Assembly: GCA_963617965.1 (NCBI GenBank)
Contig: CAVEQO010000006.1
Span: 7,923 to 71,922 of the forward strand
Source: UBA6382 sp963617965
GTDB taxonomy: Bacteria; Bacteroidota; Bacteroidia; Bacteroidales; Bacteroidaceae
Length of the DNA: 64,000 bases
Direction: 5' to 3'
Below, one piece after another: positions 51,042 to 60,512 of this stretch; within the stretch, counting starts at the first letter, position 1, and every line of letters starts with the position of its first letter. The translations under genes were made by a program, and so were the position numbers. The notes beneath the pieces were generated by a model. That model made no database searches and was not told where the DNA came from. It was given only the letters and a program-made list of their open reading frames with translations.

Positions 51042-52862
51042 ATGAAACAGGATATCGTAGACCGTGTGGAAACACTGCGCCAATGGATGAAGGAAAAGAA
51101 GCTGGAGGCCTACGTCTTTACGTCAACCGATCCTCATGCGGGCGAATACACTCCAGGCCATTGGCAGTGCCGTCAGTGGATAAGCGGGTTTGAGGGCAGT
51201 GCCGGCACGGCGGTGGTCACACTTGGCGATGCCGCACTATGGACAGATTCGCGCTATTTCATTGCCGCTGCCGAAGTTCTGAAGGATACTCCTTTCCGGC
51301 TGATGAAAGAGGGTCTGCAGGGGACTCCGTCCATTGCCCGATGGCTTGCGGAAAAACTGAAGCCGGAAGACAGCGTGGGCATTGACGGCAAGTTGGTGAC
51401 CTACAGGGCGGCGATTGGCCTGCAGGACGAATTGTCTGAACACGGCATAGGGCTCGTGGCAAACCACAGTGCCGCCGATGACCTGTGGAGAGGAAACCGT
51501 CCGCCCCTGCCGTGCGCACCCATCAGGATTCAACCATTTGAGTGGGCCGGCGAAACAGTCGGCAGCAAGATAAGCAGACTCATGGATGCCGTAGAAAACA
51601 GGGGATGTGCCGCCATCCTTGTCAGCCAGCTTGACGAGGTGGCGTGGTTGCTCAACCTGCGTGGCGGCGATGTCCAATGCAACCCCGTGTTCGTGGCCTA
51701 CTGCATTGTCAGCCGCAAGGAGACGGCTCTATATTGCGACTCCGAAAAGATAAGCGGCGAGGTCATGGCGTACCTTGCCGAAAACAAGGTCGGTGTCTAT
51801 CCCTATGACATGGCGGAAACAGCTTTGGCGAGGGCAGAGGGATCGGTCATGCTCTCGCCGCTCACCAACGTCGCTATGGCTTCTTTGCGTGTCAATGGAC
51901 TTGCGTCACTGTGTTCCGGTGATCTGCATGACGCTACCGTGATTGCCGATTCGCCTGTTGCTGCGATGAAAGCCATTAAGAATACTGCCGAGACAAAAGG
52001 AATGAAGCAGGCTATGTTGCAGGACGGAGTAGCCCTCGTTAGATGGTTGAGGTGGCTGCAGGAGGCTGTGCCGCAAGGCAATGAAACAGAAATGTCCGTT
52101 GACAGCAAATTGACAGAGCTGCGCAAGGCCAACGCTGATTTCGAGGGGCTGAGTTTCGGCACCATTGCCGGCTATAATGCTCATGGTGCCATCGTGCACT
52201 ACGAGGCGACTGCGGACACCGACACCCCGTTAAAACCGGAAGGCATCCTGCTGGTCGATACGGGGGCGCAGTATGTTTGCGGTACTACCGACATTACGCG
52301 AACGCTGCTGTTGGGCGGCGATGCTACACCGGAACAGAAAAAGGTGTACACGCTTGTACTCAAGGGACATATCGCTTTGAGCCGCATGAAATTCCCGCGC
52401 GGTGCGTGCGGCACACAACTTGACCTCGCCGCACGCTACGCAATGTGGCAGGAGGGCTACAACTTCGGCCACGGCACAGGCCACGGCGTGGGCGCACACC
52501 TCAATGTCCACGAGGGACCGCACCAGATACGCATGAACTACATGCCGGCTCCGATAGTGGAGGGCATGACGGTGACCGACGAGCCGGGACTGTATCTGGA
52601 GGGACGCTTCGGTGTGCGCATTGAAAACGTGCTGCTCTGCGTGCCGTGTATGGAGACGGAGTTCGGTCGGTTCGTGGGCTTTGAACCGCTTACGCTGTGC
52701 CCGATAGACACGAAATTGGTTGACATGCAGATGATGACCACCACCGAAATAGAATGGCTCAACAACTACCACAGGACGGTGCTTGACTCCTTGCGCCCAT
52801 ATCTTGACGACATGGCAGACCGCACATGGCTGGAAAAGGCGTGCGCCCCGTTGCCTGCCTGA
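51042..52862 (+). CDS. Xaa-Pro aminopeptidase (aminopeptidase P, M24B)
   Basis: The 606-residue cytoplasmic metallopeptidase removes the N-terminal residue before proline. It has the long three-domain form found in Bacteroidota and eukaryotes: two creatinase-like N-terminal domains and a pita-bread catalytic domain (about 320-530). Metal ligands lie in LLVDTGAQY and GTTDITRT (Asp pair), HGTGHGVGAHLNVHEGPH (His), VTDEPGLY and RIENVLLC (Glu pair). A C-terminal extension of about 70 residues follows, as in APP1-type enzymes. No signal peptide is seen. It heads a likely operon with a carbonic anhydrase-like gene (49 bases downstream) and priA. Confidence 0.95.
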   Translation: MKQDIVDRVETLRQWMKEKKLEAYVFTSTDPHAGEYTPGHWQCRQWISGFEGSAGTAVVTLGDAALWTDSRYFIAAAEVLKDTPFRLMKEGLQGTPSIARWLAEKLKPEDSVGIDGKLVTYRAAIGLQDELSEHGIGLVANHSAADDLWRGNRPPLPCAPIRIQPFEWAGETVGSKISRLMDAVENRGCAAILVSQLDEVAWLLNLRGGDVQCNPVFVAYCIVSRKETALYCDSEKISGEVMAYLAENKVGVYPYDMAETALARAEGSVMLSPLTNVAMASLRVNGLASLCSGDLHDATVIADSPVAAMKAIKNTAETKGMKQAMLQDGVALVRWLRWLQEAVPQGNETEMSVDSKLTELRKANADFEGLSFGTIAGYNAHGAIVHYEATADTDTPLKPEGILLVDTGAQYVCGTTDITRTLLLGGDATPEQKKVYTLVLKGHIALSRMKFPRGACGTQLDLAARYAMWQEGYNFGHGTGHGVGAHLNVHEGPHQIRMNYMPAPIVEGMTVTDEPGLYLEGRFGVRIENVLLCVPCMETEFGRFVGFEPLTLCPIDTKLVDMQMMTTTEIEWLNNYHRTVLDSLRPYLDDMADRTWLEKACAPLPA

Positions 52863-52911
52863 CAGTAATTCATAAAAAACGAAACATACATATAATAAAC
52901 GCAACAGAAAA

Positions 52912-53463
52912 ATGGCTCTTATAAAGACAATACAGGGCAAGACCCCGAAATTCGGCAAGAACTGCTACCTCTCCGAAAACGCCACGGTAATAGGCGAAGT
53001 GGAGATGGGCGACAACTGCAGCATCTGGTTCAATGCCGTGGTGCGTGGCGACGTGAACTACATAAGGATCGGCAACCGTGTCAATGTGCAGGACGGCTCG
53101 TGCCTGCACACGCTCTACAAGAAAGCTGCCATAGAAATAGGCGACGATGTCACCATAGGGCATAACGTTACGGTACACGGAGCCAAGATTGGCCACGGAG
53201 CGCTGATAGGTATGGGTGCCACGCTGCTTGACGACTGCTCTATCGGCGAGGGTGCCATCATAGCCGCAGGTGCGTTGGTGCTTAAAAACACCCGTGTGGG
53301 CGCAGGAGAACTGTGGGGCGGAGTGCCTGCCAAGTTCATAAAGAAAGTTGATCCCGACCAGGCGCGGGAACTCAACACGGGCATTGCGGCACACTACCTG
53401 ATGTACACGAAATGGTTTACTGACGAGAACCCGGAAACCTTGGTCAACCCTACTGGAGAATAG
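52912..53463 (+). CDS. Gamma-carbonic-anhydrase-like hexapeptide-repeat protein
   Basis: The 183-residue protein is a left-handed beta-helix built from hexapeptide repeats. Putative metal-binding histidines occur in SCLHT and IGHNVTVHG, the spacing seen in the YrdA/CaiE/gamma-CA group, and NVQDG precedes them as in the family. Members form trimers; some are carbonic anhydrases and others have no proven activity. It lies five bases before priA, an arrangement with no obvious functional logic. Confidence 0.9.
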   Translation: MALIKTIQGKTPKFGKNCYLSENATVIGEVEMGDNCSIWFNAVVRGDVNYIRIGNRVNVQDGSCLHTLYKKAAIEIGDDVTIGHNVTVHGAKIGHGALIGMGATLLDDCSIGEGAIIAAGALVLKNTRVGAGELWGGVPAKFIKKVDPDQARELNTGIAAHYLMYTKWFTDENPETLVNPTGE

Positions 53464-53468
53464 CCCCC

Positions 53469-55946
53469 ATGGCTTATGTGTCGGTGATATTGCCTGTTCC
53501 CGTAAAGGGTGTGTTTACCTATGCGCTGCCCGAAGAGACCGGCTGCAATGTTGCGCCCGGCTGTAGGGTTGTTGTGCCGTTCGGCACGGACAAGCTCTAC
53601 ACGGGCATTGTCACAACGGTGGAAAACAAGCCGCCGGAGGGAGACTTCAAGATAAGGCAGGTGACCGAAGTCCTCGACTCCGCTCCCGTGGTGGGGCAGC
53701 GGGAACTGCGGCTGTGGAGGTGGATGGCTGACTATTATATGTGCTCCTTGGGCGATGTGATGAATGCCGCCTTGCCCGGCGGTATGAAACTTGCCAGCGA
53801 GACGATGGTACGGCTGGCGGACAGTTTTATGGATTTCGGCAGTCTCTCCAAATCGGAAACGGTGATAGTGGATTTTCTTCGCGACGGCAAGCGCACGGCC
53901 ATAGCCCGGCTGCATAAATCGCTGCCGCAGAGCGGTCTGATGCGAAGCATACGCTCTCTTATGGACAAGGGTGCGCTGGAGGTCAGCGAGAAACTGACGG
54001 AGACATACAGACCCAAAAAGGAGGTACACGTGAGGCTCTGCTCCGGGTTCATGGACGAAAAGGCTCTTGACGGGCTGTTCAGGTCACTCGCCGGAATGCC
54101 GCGCCGCCATGCCGTCATCGCCAAATTGGTGGAGTTGGCCGGAGTGACGGCCGCGCTGAAGCTGAAAAATCCCAAACTGCTCCGTGAGGTGAGTAGGGCG
54201 GAACTGCTCAAGGAGGCGGGCGTAGCTCCCTCTGCACTGCTGGGACTCAAGGCCAAGGGTGTTGTTGAAACGTATGACTTCGAGGTGAACCGCCTGCGTG
54301 CGTTTACGGGCAGCGTGAACGACAGCATCACGCTTTCGCCGGCGCAGCAGGAGGCTTACGACGGCATTTGCAGGGCGTTTTCGGACAAGGACGTGTGTCT
54401 GCTCCACGGGGTGACGTCAAGCGGCAAGACTGAAATCTACATACAGCTCATGAAACAGTGTCTCGCCCGGGGCAAACGGGTACTCTATATGCTGCCCGAG
54501 ATTGCGCTTACCACCCAGATCACCAAACGCCTGCAACGGGTGTTCGGCGACAGGTTGGGGGTCTGCCATTCCAAAATCCCCGATGCGGAGAGGGTGGAGA
54601 TATGGCGGAGGCAACATGGCGAAAAACCGTTCGGCATTATTCTGGGGGCGCGTTCGTCGCTCTTCCTGCCACAGAGAGACCTTGGTCTGGTTATCGTGGA
54701 CGAGGAACACGAGACGAGCTACAAGCAGCAGGAGCCGGCACCGCGCTACAACGGCAGGGATACGGCAATACTTCTGGCAAGTCTGCACGGGGCCAAGGTG
54801 CTGCTTGGCTCCGCCACCCCCTCGGTAGAGAGCTTTTTCAATGCAGCACGGGGCAAGTACGGCTATGTGCGCCTCGACAAACGCTTTGGCGACATGATGT
54901 TGCCTCAGGTAAAGGTCGCCGACGTGAAGGATCTCATGAAGCGAAAGATGATGAAACCGCCGTTCTCGCCGTTGCTTGAGGAGGAAATGCGCAAGGCTCT
55001 GGAGGTGGGCGAACAGGTCATATTGTTTCAGAACAGGCGCGGTTATGCGCCGGTGCTGGAGTGTGCCGGCTGTGGTTGGGTGCCCACATGCCAGTACTGC
55101 GACGTGAGTCTTACCTATCATCGCAACGACAACAGGCTGCACTGCCATTACTGCGGCAATACATTCAGTGTGCCGGATAAATGTCCGGCATGCGGGGGGC
55201 AGGATCTTCACGCCCACGGATTCGGCACGGAGAAGATAGAGGAGGAGGTGCATCGCCGTTTTCCTGATGCGCGCACCGTGCGTATGGATCTTGACACCAC
55301 GCGCTCGCGCAATGCCTACGAACGCATTATAGGCGATTTCGCCGCAGGACGTACAGACATTCTGATCGGTACGCAGATGGTAAGCAAGGGACTGGATTTC
55401 GACAACGTCCGCGTGGTGGGTATCCTTGATGCCGATGCCATGCTCTCCGTGCCCGACTTCCGTAGCTACGAGAGGGCTTTCCAGATGATGAGCCAGGTGG
55501 CGGGGCGTGCCGGGCGCAGGGCCAAGAGGGGAATGGTGGTGCTGCAGACCAGACACGCAGACTATCCGATAGTGCAACAGGTGGTAGACGATGACTACCG
55601 GGCTATGTATCGGGAGCAGCTTGCGGAACGCAAGCAGTTCTATTACCCGCCTTTCTTCCGCCTCATATATATATGGTTCAGACACCGTGACGAGGCTGTG
55701 GTCAACGGGGCTGCCGCCTTTGCGGCGCAGTTGCTGCTCGAAGCTTTCGGAGGAGGGGTTCTGGGGCCCGATAAACCGCCGGTGGCGAAGATTCATATGC
55801 TCCACTTGCGCAAGGCCGCACTGAAAGTGTCTCTGTCAATGCCCGTGGCGGAGGTGAGGGCCAAACTCTGCGCTATGGCAGACCGAATGGCTTCGGAACG
55901 CCGCTACCGCTCCGTGACGGTATTCTTTGATGTCGATCCGCTGTAG
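53469..55946 (+). CDS. priA: Primosomal protein N' (replication restart helicase)
   Basis: The 825-residue DNA helicase reloads the replisome at collapsed forks. The N-terminal part is the 3'-DNA-binding domain (YVSVILPVPVKGVFTYALPEE). The helicase has Walker A GVTSSGKTEIYI, the VDEEHETSYKQ motif, GSATPSVES, and later RVVGILDADAMLS and QVAGRAGRRAKRG. Between the helicase lobes is the zinc module with four CxxC pairs (CAGCGWVPTCQYCDVS, then CHYCG and CPACGG). The first ATG, five bases after the previous stop, is used. It converges on yidD with only 19 bases between. Confidence 0.96.
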   Translation: MAYVSVILPVPVKGVFTYALPEETGCNVAPGCRVVVPFGTDKLYTGIVTTVENKPPEGDFKIRQVTEVLDSAPVVGQRELRLWRWMADYYMCSLGDVMNAALPGGMKLASETMVRLADSFMDFGSLSKSETVIVDFLRDGKRTAIARLHKSLPQSGLMRSIRSLMDKGALEVSEKLTETYRPKKEVHVRLCSGFMDEKALDGLFRSLAGMPRRHAVIAKLVELAGVTAALKLKNPKLLREVSRAELLKEAGVAPSALLGLKAKGVVETYDFEVNRLRAFTGSVNDSITLSPAQQEAYDGICRAFSDKDVCLLHGVTSSGKTEIYIQLMKQCLARGKRVLYMLPEIALTTQITKRLQRVFGDRLGVCHSKIPDAERVEIWRRQHGEKPFGIILGARSSLFLPQRDLGLVIVDEEHETSYKQQEPAPRYNGRDTAILLASLHGAKVLLGSATPSVESFFNAARGKYGYVRLDKRFGDMMLPQVKVADVKDLMKRKMMKPPFSPLLEEEMRKALEVGEQVILFQNRRGYAPVLECAGCGWVPTCQYCDVSLTYHRNDNRLHCHYCGNTFSVPDKCPACGGQDLHAHGFGTEKIEEEVHRRFPDARTVRMDLDTTRSRNAYERIIGDFAAGRTDILIGTQMVSKGLDFDNVRVVGILDADAMLSVPDFRSYERAFQMMSQVAGRAGRRAKRGMVVLQTRHADYPIVQQVVDDDYRAMYREQLAERKQFYYPPFFRLIYIWFRHRDEAVVNGAAAFAAQLLLEAFGGGVLGPDKPPVAKIHMLHLRKAALKVSLSMPVAEVRAKLCAMADRMASERRYRSVTVFFDVDPL

Positions 55947-55965
55947 TGTCCGGCAGGATGACACA

Positions 55966-56223
55966 CTACGGTACTGGGTCATATCCGCTGCCGCCCCACG
56001 GGTGGCAGCGCAGCAAACGCCTTGCTGCGAGCCAAAGGCCCTTGGCTGGACCGTGTTTGCGCAGGGCTTCTATGGCATACTGCGAACACGTGGGCGTGAA
56101 GCGGCACGATGGCGGTGTGAGGGGCGAGATGAAACGCTGGTAGAAACGTATGGGAGCAATCAGCAGCCATACGGTCAGTTCCGCAACCTTGCGGACGGCG
56201 GTCTTTGTTGAGAACACTTTCAT
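55966..56223 (-). CDS. yidD: Membrane protein insertion efficiency factor
   Basis: The 85-residue YidD assists YidC in membrane protein insertion. The family core is IRFYQRFISPLTPPSCRFTPTCSQYAIEALRKHG, followed by RLLRCHPWGGSGYDPVP, with the conserved cysteines and an amphipathic N-terminus. The ATG at 56221-56223 overlaps the rnpA stop by four bases; upstream readings lie inside rnpA. The rnpA-yidD order is conserved across bacteria, although in many lineages it sits next to rpmH and oxaA/yidC, which are not here. Confidence 0.95.
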   Translation of the reverse strand: MKVFSTKTAVRKVAELTVWLLIAPIRFYQRFISPLTPPSCRFTPTCSQYAIEALRKHGPAKGLWLAARRLLRCHPWGGSGYDPVP

Positions 56224-56642
56224 GGCCGGGGCTTTGAACGGGCGGCGAAATCCTTCTCCAGAATAGACAGGATTCGGCCAACCGACGTGTGTACCGCAGC
56301 TGAGGGCTGGGGCTTGTCGCCGAGCCACACGAAAGCTACAAGAAGTCCCGTGCGTCCTTTGCCGGCAGTCGACACGGTGTCGGTCAGCTTGTTGTGCTGC
56401 AGTCGGTATGCTTCGCGGAGTTGTCGTTTGGCCCTGTTGCGGTCCACGGCGTGGTGCAGTCGTTTTTTTGCTACAGACATGAGCACTTTCACAGGCGGCG
56501 TATGCCCGTCCTGCGGCAGGGGGTATATGCGGTATACGGCCATGACGGGAAAGGCTGTCGCCGAGCGGCTTTTGCCGCGCTCGAAGATGCTCTCTATCTC
56601 TTTCAGCGAGGTGATGCGCTCCTTTTTTCTGAAAGTAAACAT
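56220..56642 (-). CDS. rnpA: Ribonuclease P protein component
   Basis: The 140-residue basic protein binds the RNase P RNA and helps 5' processing of tRNA precursors. It has the KKERITSLKEIESIFERGKS opening and the RNR motif in VDRNRAKRQLREAYR. It overlaps yidD by four bases and follows hemD by 38 bases. There is a tail of about 20 residues beyond the family core. Confidence 0.95.
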   Translation of the reverse strand: MFTFRKKERITSLKEIESIFERGKSRSATAFPVMAVYRIYPLPQDGHTPPVKVLMSVAKKRLHHAVDRNRAKRQLREAYRLQHNKLTDTVSTAGKGRTGLLVAFVWLGDKPQPSAAVHTSVGRILSILEKDFAARSKPRP

Positions 56643-56680
56643 TACGGGATTGTCATGCGGACGGCCAGTCCGGCGTGTTG

Positions 56681-57427
56681 TCAGGCTTTCTGCGCCTTGA
56701 GGTACTCCTCTATGGTGCTTGCCATGGATTGCCCTTGCCCTTGCGCTACCTTTATGTCAACGCGGAAACCGAGTTCCTCGAGCTTGCGGGCCGTGCCGTC
56801 GCCGAAACAGGCGAACACGGTGTCGCCCTGTTCATAGCCGGGATAGTTGTCGACAAGCGACTTGGCTCCGCTCGGAGTGAAGAATACGATCATGTCGTAG
56901 TCAAACGGCTGGCTCTTGTCAAGGGTGGCACTCACGGTGCGGTACATCACGCAGTCGGTGTGGTCAAGCCCCTTGCTGTCGAGCAGGGTGGAGAGATCCT
57001 TGCGGTGCACGTCGCTCTGCGGAATGAAGAATTTTTCTTTCTTGTGCTTGAGCATGACTTCGATAAGGTCGGAGAGAAGCCCTGACTTGCCGAAGAAGAT
57101 CTTGCGCTTGCGGTACTGTATGTACTGCTGCACATACAGCGACACCTGCTGGGAGATGAAGAAATACTTCATGTCTTCGGGCAGCGTGATGCGCATGTCC
57201 TTGCACAGGTTGAAAAAATGGTTTATGGCGTGTTTGGAGTTGAATACAACGGCGGTGTGGCTGAGGATGTCGACCTTCTGTGCCCGTATCTCTTTCGGTG
57301 AAAGCCTTTCCACTGCGATAAGCGAACGGAAATCCACTTGGACGCCGTACTTCTGTTCAAGATCCTGAAAAGGGGACTTGGTGGACAGTGAGGGCTTGGG
57401 CTGCGATACAAGGATTTTCTTGACCAT
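56681..57427 (-). CDS. hemD: Uroporphyrinogen-III synthase family protein
   Basis: The 248-residue protein has the two-lobed HemD layout: an N-terminal KKILVSQPKP, the central TAVVFNSKHAINHFF hinge region, and VFFTPSGAKSLVDNYPG near the C-terminus. It would close the tetrapyrrole ring to uroporphyrinogen III. Bacteroidota HemD-like proteins in this locus are divergent, so heme synthesis is likely but not certain; some Bacteroidales lack the full pathway. It lies between a DUF4271 gene and rnpA, an order typical of the phylum. Confidence 0.88.
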   Translation of the reverse strand: MVKKILVSQPKPSLSTKSPFQDLEQKYGVQVDFRSLIAVERLSPKEIRAQKVDILSHTAVVFNSKHAINHFFNLCKDMRITLPEDMKYFFISQQVSLYVQQYIQYRKRKIFFGKSGLLSDLIEVMLKHKKEKFFIPQSDVHRKDLSTLLDSKGLDHTDCVMYRTVSATLDKSQPFDYDMIVFFTPSGAKSLVDNYPGYEQGDTVFACFGDGTARKLEELGFRVDIKVAQGQGQSMASTIEEYLKAQKA

Positions 57428-57467
57428 GGTTGTATTGTTACTCTAAACTATACAGAGTCGCTGGGAC

Positions 57468-58409
57468 TCAGATTAGCAAATAATCGTTGAATCTTACTAA
57501 GGTTTCCCACAGAAACAGGAGTGGAAGCAATTCCAAAGTGCAAAAGTACAAAATGCTTAAAAGAACGCCAAACGGATATGCGAAAAAGATTTGACTGGTC
57601 TTGCATAAGACCAGTAATTCGTTGAGGACAAGGATGGCAATGAAGATGCAGATGCAAACCCCGGATGGCAAACTGAAGAACAGTTCCGTCAGCATGAGCG
57701 GTAGCAGCATTACTGCTTTGCTGAGTGCTATGAGATTGTAGCTGTCGAGCCAGCGGCTGCGTTTTTCCTCGTTGAAGAAAGTCCAGTTGAATGTAAGGCA
57801 AAGGACATATTTCAGGGCAAAATAGACAAGCAGCACTGCCATGCCGGTCATGAGGACTATATGCGGAGACACGGCTGCGGAACCGTAGTCGAGTATCGTC
57901 CCGGTATAGCATAAGTATAGAATGCTCAGCACGGCGCTCTCGAGTATGGTGGCGCAGGCCTGGTGTCTGACCTTGCTCTCCGACTTGAGGACAACGGTTT
58001 CGCTCCTGCTGTGGTTGCGGAAGAAATTCCTGACTTGTCTGGCGATGGCGTGACGACTGCGGCTTGCCACAAGGCTTGCCGTAAGGAGACAGGCCAGTAG
58101 TGCACAGACAACAAAGGGGTCGTTGCTGGGCTTGTATGGTATGGGGACTCCGCTCACCCCTGCGAAGTGTAGCTGTTCACCTGCGCCGGTCTGTCTGTTG
58201 TCCCGAAAAAATCCGTAGCTGCGGAACAGAAGCGTGGAGTCAATCGCACCCGTGCTGACAGAGGCATGGACGGCAACCGTGTCTTCCTGCAGCGGAGAAG
58301 GGCTGTTTGTGGACTCCCGTACGGAGTTTTCCGGCACGGCAATCTGCTGTCCGGTCTCCGCGGAGTCCGGGAGATGCGTGACGGCGGCTTTCAGTGTGTC
58401 CAGCGGCAT
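57468..58409 (-). CDS. DUF4271 membrane protein
   Basis: The 313-residue protein has a variable, Ser/Thr-rich N-terminal half (about 1-95), then six or seven hydrophobic segments with the DUF4271 pattern (KYVLCLTFNWTFFNEEKRSRWLDSY, and a C-terminal FAYPFGVLLSILYFCTLELLPLL). Function is unknown. The position next to hemD is typical of Bacteroidota. The ATG at 58407-58409 is chosen because it lies just after the stop of the upstream LOG gene; the longer reading would overlap that gene. Confidence 0.85.
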   Translation of the reverse strand: MPLDTLKAAVTHLPDSAETGQQIAVPENSVRESTNSPSPLQEDTVAVHASVSTGAIDSTLLFRSYGFFRDNRQTGAGEQLHFAGVSGVPIPYKPSNDPFVVCALLACLLTASLVASRSRHAIARQVRNFFRNHSRSETVVLKSESKVRHQACATILESAVLSILYLCYTGTILDYGSAAVSPHIVLMTGMAVLLVYFALKYVLCLTFNWTFFNEEKRSRWLDSYNLIALSKAVMLLPLMLTELFFSLPSGVCICIFIAILVLNELLVLCKTSQIFFAYPFGVLLSILYFCTLELLPLLFLWETLVRFNDYLLI

Positions 58410-58425
58410 GGGTTTGTTTCTTGGG

Positions 58426-58968
58426 CTATTTGTTGAGGAGGGGAAACAGTTCCTGCGGCGAGAAGATGATGTCAAACAGGTTCAGGTCGGAGTCCCGGCG
58501 CAGGAAACGCTGTTCGCGGCACAGGTGCAGCCAGTCCAGAAGACTGTCGTAGAAATGGTCGTGGTTGAGGATGACTACAGGTTTGTCGAACAGTCCGAGC
58601 TGCTTGCGGGTGAGAGTCTCGAAAAGTTCCTCCATGGTGCCGTAGCCGCCCGGAAGAGCCAGCACGGCGTCGCAGGAGTCCCGGAAGAGCCGCTTGCGCT
58701 CGTTCATGTCGTTGACAATGACGGTTTCGTCAAGTCCTTCCTGCAGCCATCCGCGGTCTACCATCCATTGGGGTATGATGCCGGTCACGCGGCCGCCGGC
58801 ATCACGGCATCCCCGGAAAGCTGCCCCCATGAGACCTTCGCCCCCTGCGCCTGTGGTCAACTCCCATCCGTTGAGGGCGCAAAGCCGCCCCACGCTGTAG
58901 GCGAGCTGCCGGTATTGTTCGTCGGTGTCCTGGCTCGATGCACAGTACATGCAGAGTGATTTGCTCAT
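58426..58968 (-). CDS. LOG-family protein (TIGR00730)
   Basis: The 180-residue protein has the lysine-decarboxylase-like/LOG signatures: GAGGEGLMGAAF and LALPGGYGTMEELFE, with Arg in NERKRLFRD. Characterised members cleave nucleoside 5'-monophosphates, including cytokinin ribotides, to release the base. The physiological substrate in this lineage is unknown. The ATG at 58966-58968 gives the usual short N-terminus (MSKSLCMYCASS). It lies 79 bases after metK with a hairpin between. Confidence 0.9.
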   Translation of the reverse strand: MSKSLCMYCASSQDTDEQYRQLAYSVGRLCALNGWELTTGAGGEGLMGAAFRGCRDAGGRVTGIIPQWMVDRGWLQEGLDETVIVNDMNERKRLFRDSCDAVLALPGGYGTMEELFETLTRKQLGLFDKPVVILNHDHFYDSLLDWLHLCREQRFLRRDSDLNLFDIIFSPQELFPLLNK

Positions 58969-58986
58969 CGTATGGAGGTTTTGACG

Positions 58987-59020
58987 ACTGGTTTGCCCAC
59001 AGTGCTGCGGGCAAACCGGT
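58987..59020 (-). terminator. Hairpin between metK and the LOG gene
   Basis: A 12-bp stem with one G-T pair (58987-58998 with 59009-59020) has a 10-base loop. No long T tract follows on the minus strand, so it may attenuate or protect the metK transcript rather than fully terminate it. Confidence 0.5.
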
Positions 59021-59047
59021 CTTGTTGACAAATGTTGCGTTTTGCGG

Positions 59048-60346
59048 CTATAGGCCGAAAGCCTCTTTCACCTTGTCCACGTAGTCGAGTTTCTCCCACG
59101 TGAAGAGTTCCACCTCCATCTGCTTGTCACCCTGGATGCTGTTGGTGAAACGCTTGGTCGCCATCCGGGGCGTGCGCCCGAGATGCCCGTATGCGGCGGT
59201 CTCAGTGTAGATGGGCTGGCGCAGCTTGAGATTCTTTTCTATCGCATAGGGACGCAGATCCCACAGCTCGGCCACCTTGCTGGCTATCTCTCCGTCGCTG
59301 ATACCCACGTGGCTGCGCCCGTAGGTGTTGACGTAGATGTTGATGGGCTCTGCCACGCCGATGGCATAGCTGAGTTCCACCAGCATTTCGTCGGCCACTC
59401 CTGCCGCCACCATATTCTTGGCTATGTGGCGCGCGGCGTAGGCTGCCGAGCGGTCTACCTTGCTGGGATCTTTGCCCGAAAACGCACCGCCGCCGTGTGC
59501 TCCCTTGCCACCGTAGGTGTCCACGATGATCTTGCGTCCGGTCAGTCCCGTGTCGCCGTGGGGGCCGCCGATGACGAATTTGCCTGTGGGGTTCACGAAG
59601 TATTTTATGCCGTCGTCAAACAGAGCCTTTATCTTGCCGTTGTGGATGCCGGCTACCACGCGCGGCATGAGAATTTCCCTGATGTCGTGGGCGATGGTCT
59701 CCACCATTTCGGCATCGGCCTTGTCCTGCGCATCCTTGCCCGGCAGGCCGGGCTGTATGAACTCGTCGTGCTGGGTAGACACCACGATGGTGTCTATGCG
59801 CATGGGCACGCCCTCGTCGCTGTACTCCACGGTCACTTGGCTCTTGGCATCGGGGCGGAGGTATGTCATCTGCCTGCCCTCGCGGCGTATGGCGGCAAGT
59901 TCTTTCAGAATCTCGTGCGCAAGGTAGAGGGGCAGGGGCATGTAGGTCTCCGTCTCGTTGTTGGCGTAGCCGAACATCATGCCCTGGTCGCCTGCCCCCT
60001 GGGCGTAGGGATCGGCCTCGCCGCGCTCCACGCCGCGGTTGATGTCGGCACTCTGGGAGTGGAGGGCGTTGAGTATGCCGCAACTGCCGGCGTCAAACAT
60101 ATACTCGGCCTTGGTATAGCCTATGCGGCGAATGGTGCTCCTCACCACATCGTGCAGGTCAAGGACTGCACGGGTCTTTATCTCGCCGGCCACCATCACC
60201 TGGCCGGTCGTAACAAGTGTCTCGCAGGCCACTTTGGACTGCGGGTCGTAGGCCAGAAGCTGGTCAAGCACTGCGTCACTGATCTGGTCGGCCACCTTGT
60301 CGGGATGGCCCTCTGAAACTGATTCCGATGTAAATAAATAGCTCAT
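59048..60346 (-). CDS. metK: S-adenosylmethionine synthetase
   Basis: The 432-residue enzyme makes SAM from methionine and ATP. Signatures are GHPDKVADQISDAVLD, GAGDQGMMFGYA and GGGAFSGKDPSKVDRS. It is somewhat longer than E. coli MetK (384 residues), as in other Bacteroidota. The leader of about 230 bases starts at a two-box promoter (60581-60611) and contains a SAM-II-like aptamer (60513-60563), so its product probably represses its own synthesis. Confidence 0.97.
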   Translation of the reverse strand: MSYLFTSESVSEGHPDKVADQISDAVLDQLLAYDPQSKVACETLVTTGQVMVAGEIKTRAVLDLHDVVRSTIRRIGYTKAEYMFDAGSCGILNALHSQSADINRGVERGEADPYAQGAGDQGMMFGYANNETETYMPLPLYLAHEILKELAAIRREGRQMTYLRPDAKSQVTVEYSDEGVPMRIDTIVVSTQHDEFIQPGLPGKDAQDKADAEMVETIAHDIREILMPRVVAGIHNGKIKALFDDGIKYFVNPTGKFVIGGPHGDTGLTGRKIIVDTYGGKGAHGGGAFSGKDPSKVDRSAAYAARHIAKNMVAAGVADEMLVELSYAIGVAEPINIYVNTYGRSHVGISDGEIASKVAELWDLRPYAIEKNLKLRQPIYTETAAYGHLGRTPRMATKRFTNSIQGDKQMEVELFTWEKLDYVDKVKEAFGL

Positions 60347-60512
60347 CTTGTATGCTGTTGTGTTTTTGGTTGTTGCCGGACGAAAAACCGAAGCAGTACA
60401 GAAGCCGTGGAGGAAACGCTCGCCGCATATGGCGACCCTGATGAAACGCGTGGCTTTAAACAGGTGCGCCCGATACCGGAAGTACGCAATGGCGCAACAA
60501 TTGTTTAAACTA

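Noticed and set aside
54417..55805. 462-codon minus-strand frame opposite priA
   Set aside because: PriA motifs on the plus strand are continuous; the antisense reading is rich in His and Arg without any domain pattern.
60405..60475. Plus-strand text resembling parts of a SAM-I riboswitch (GTGGAGG, later TGATGAAAC)
   Set aside because: It lies on the wrong strand for metK and upstream of the acetyltransferase promoter, and the remaining SAM-I core (GCAACC and paired stems) is missing.
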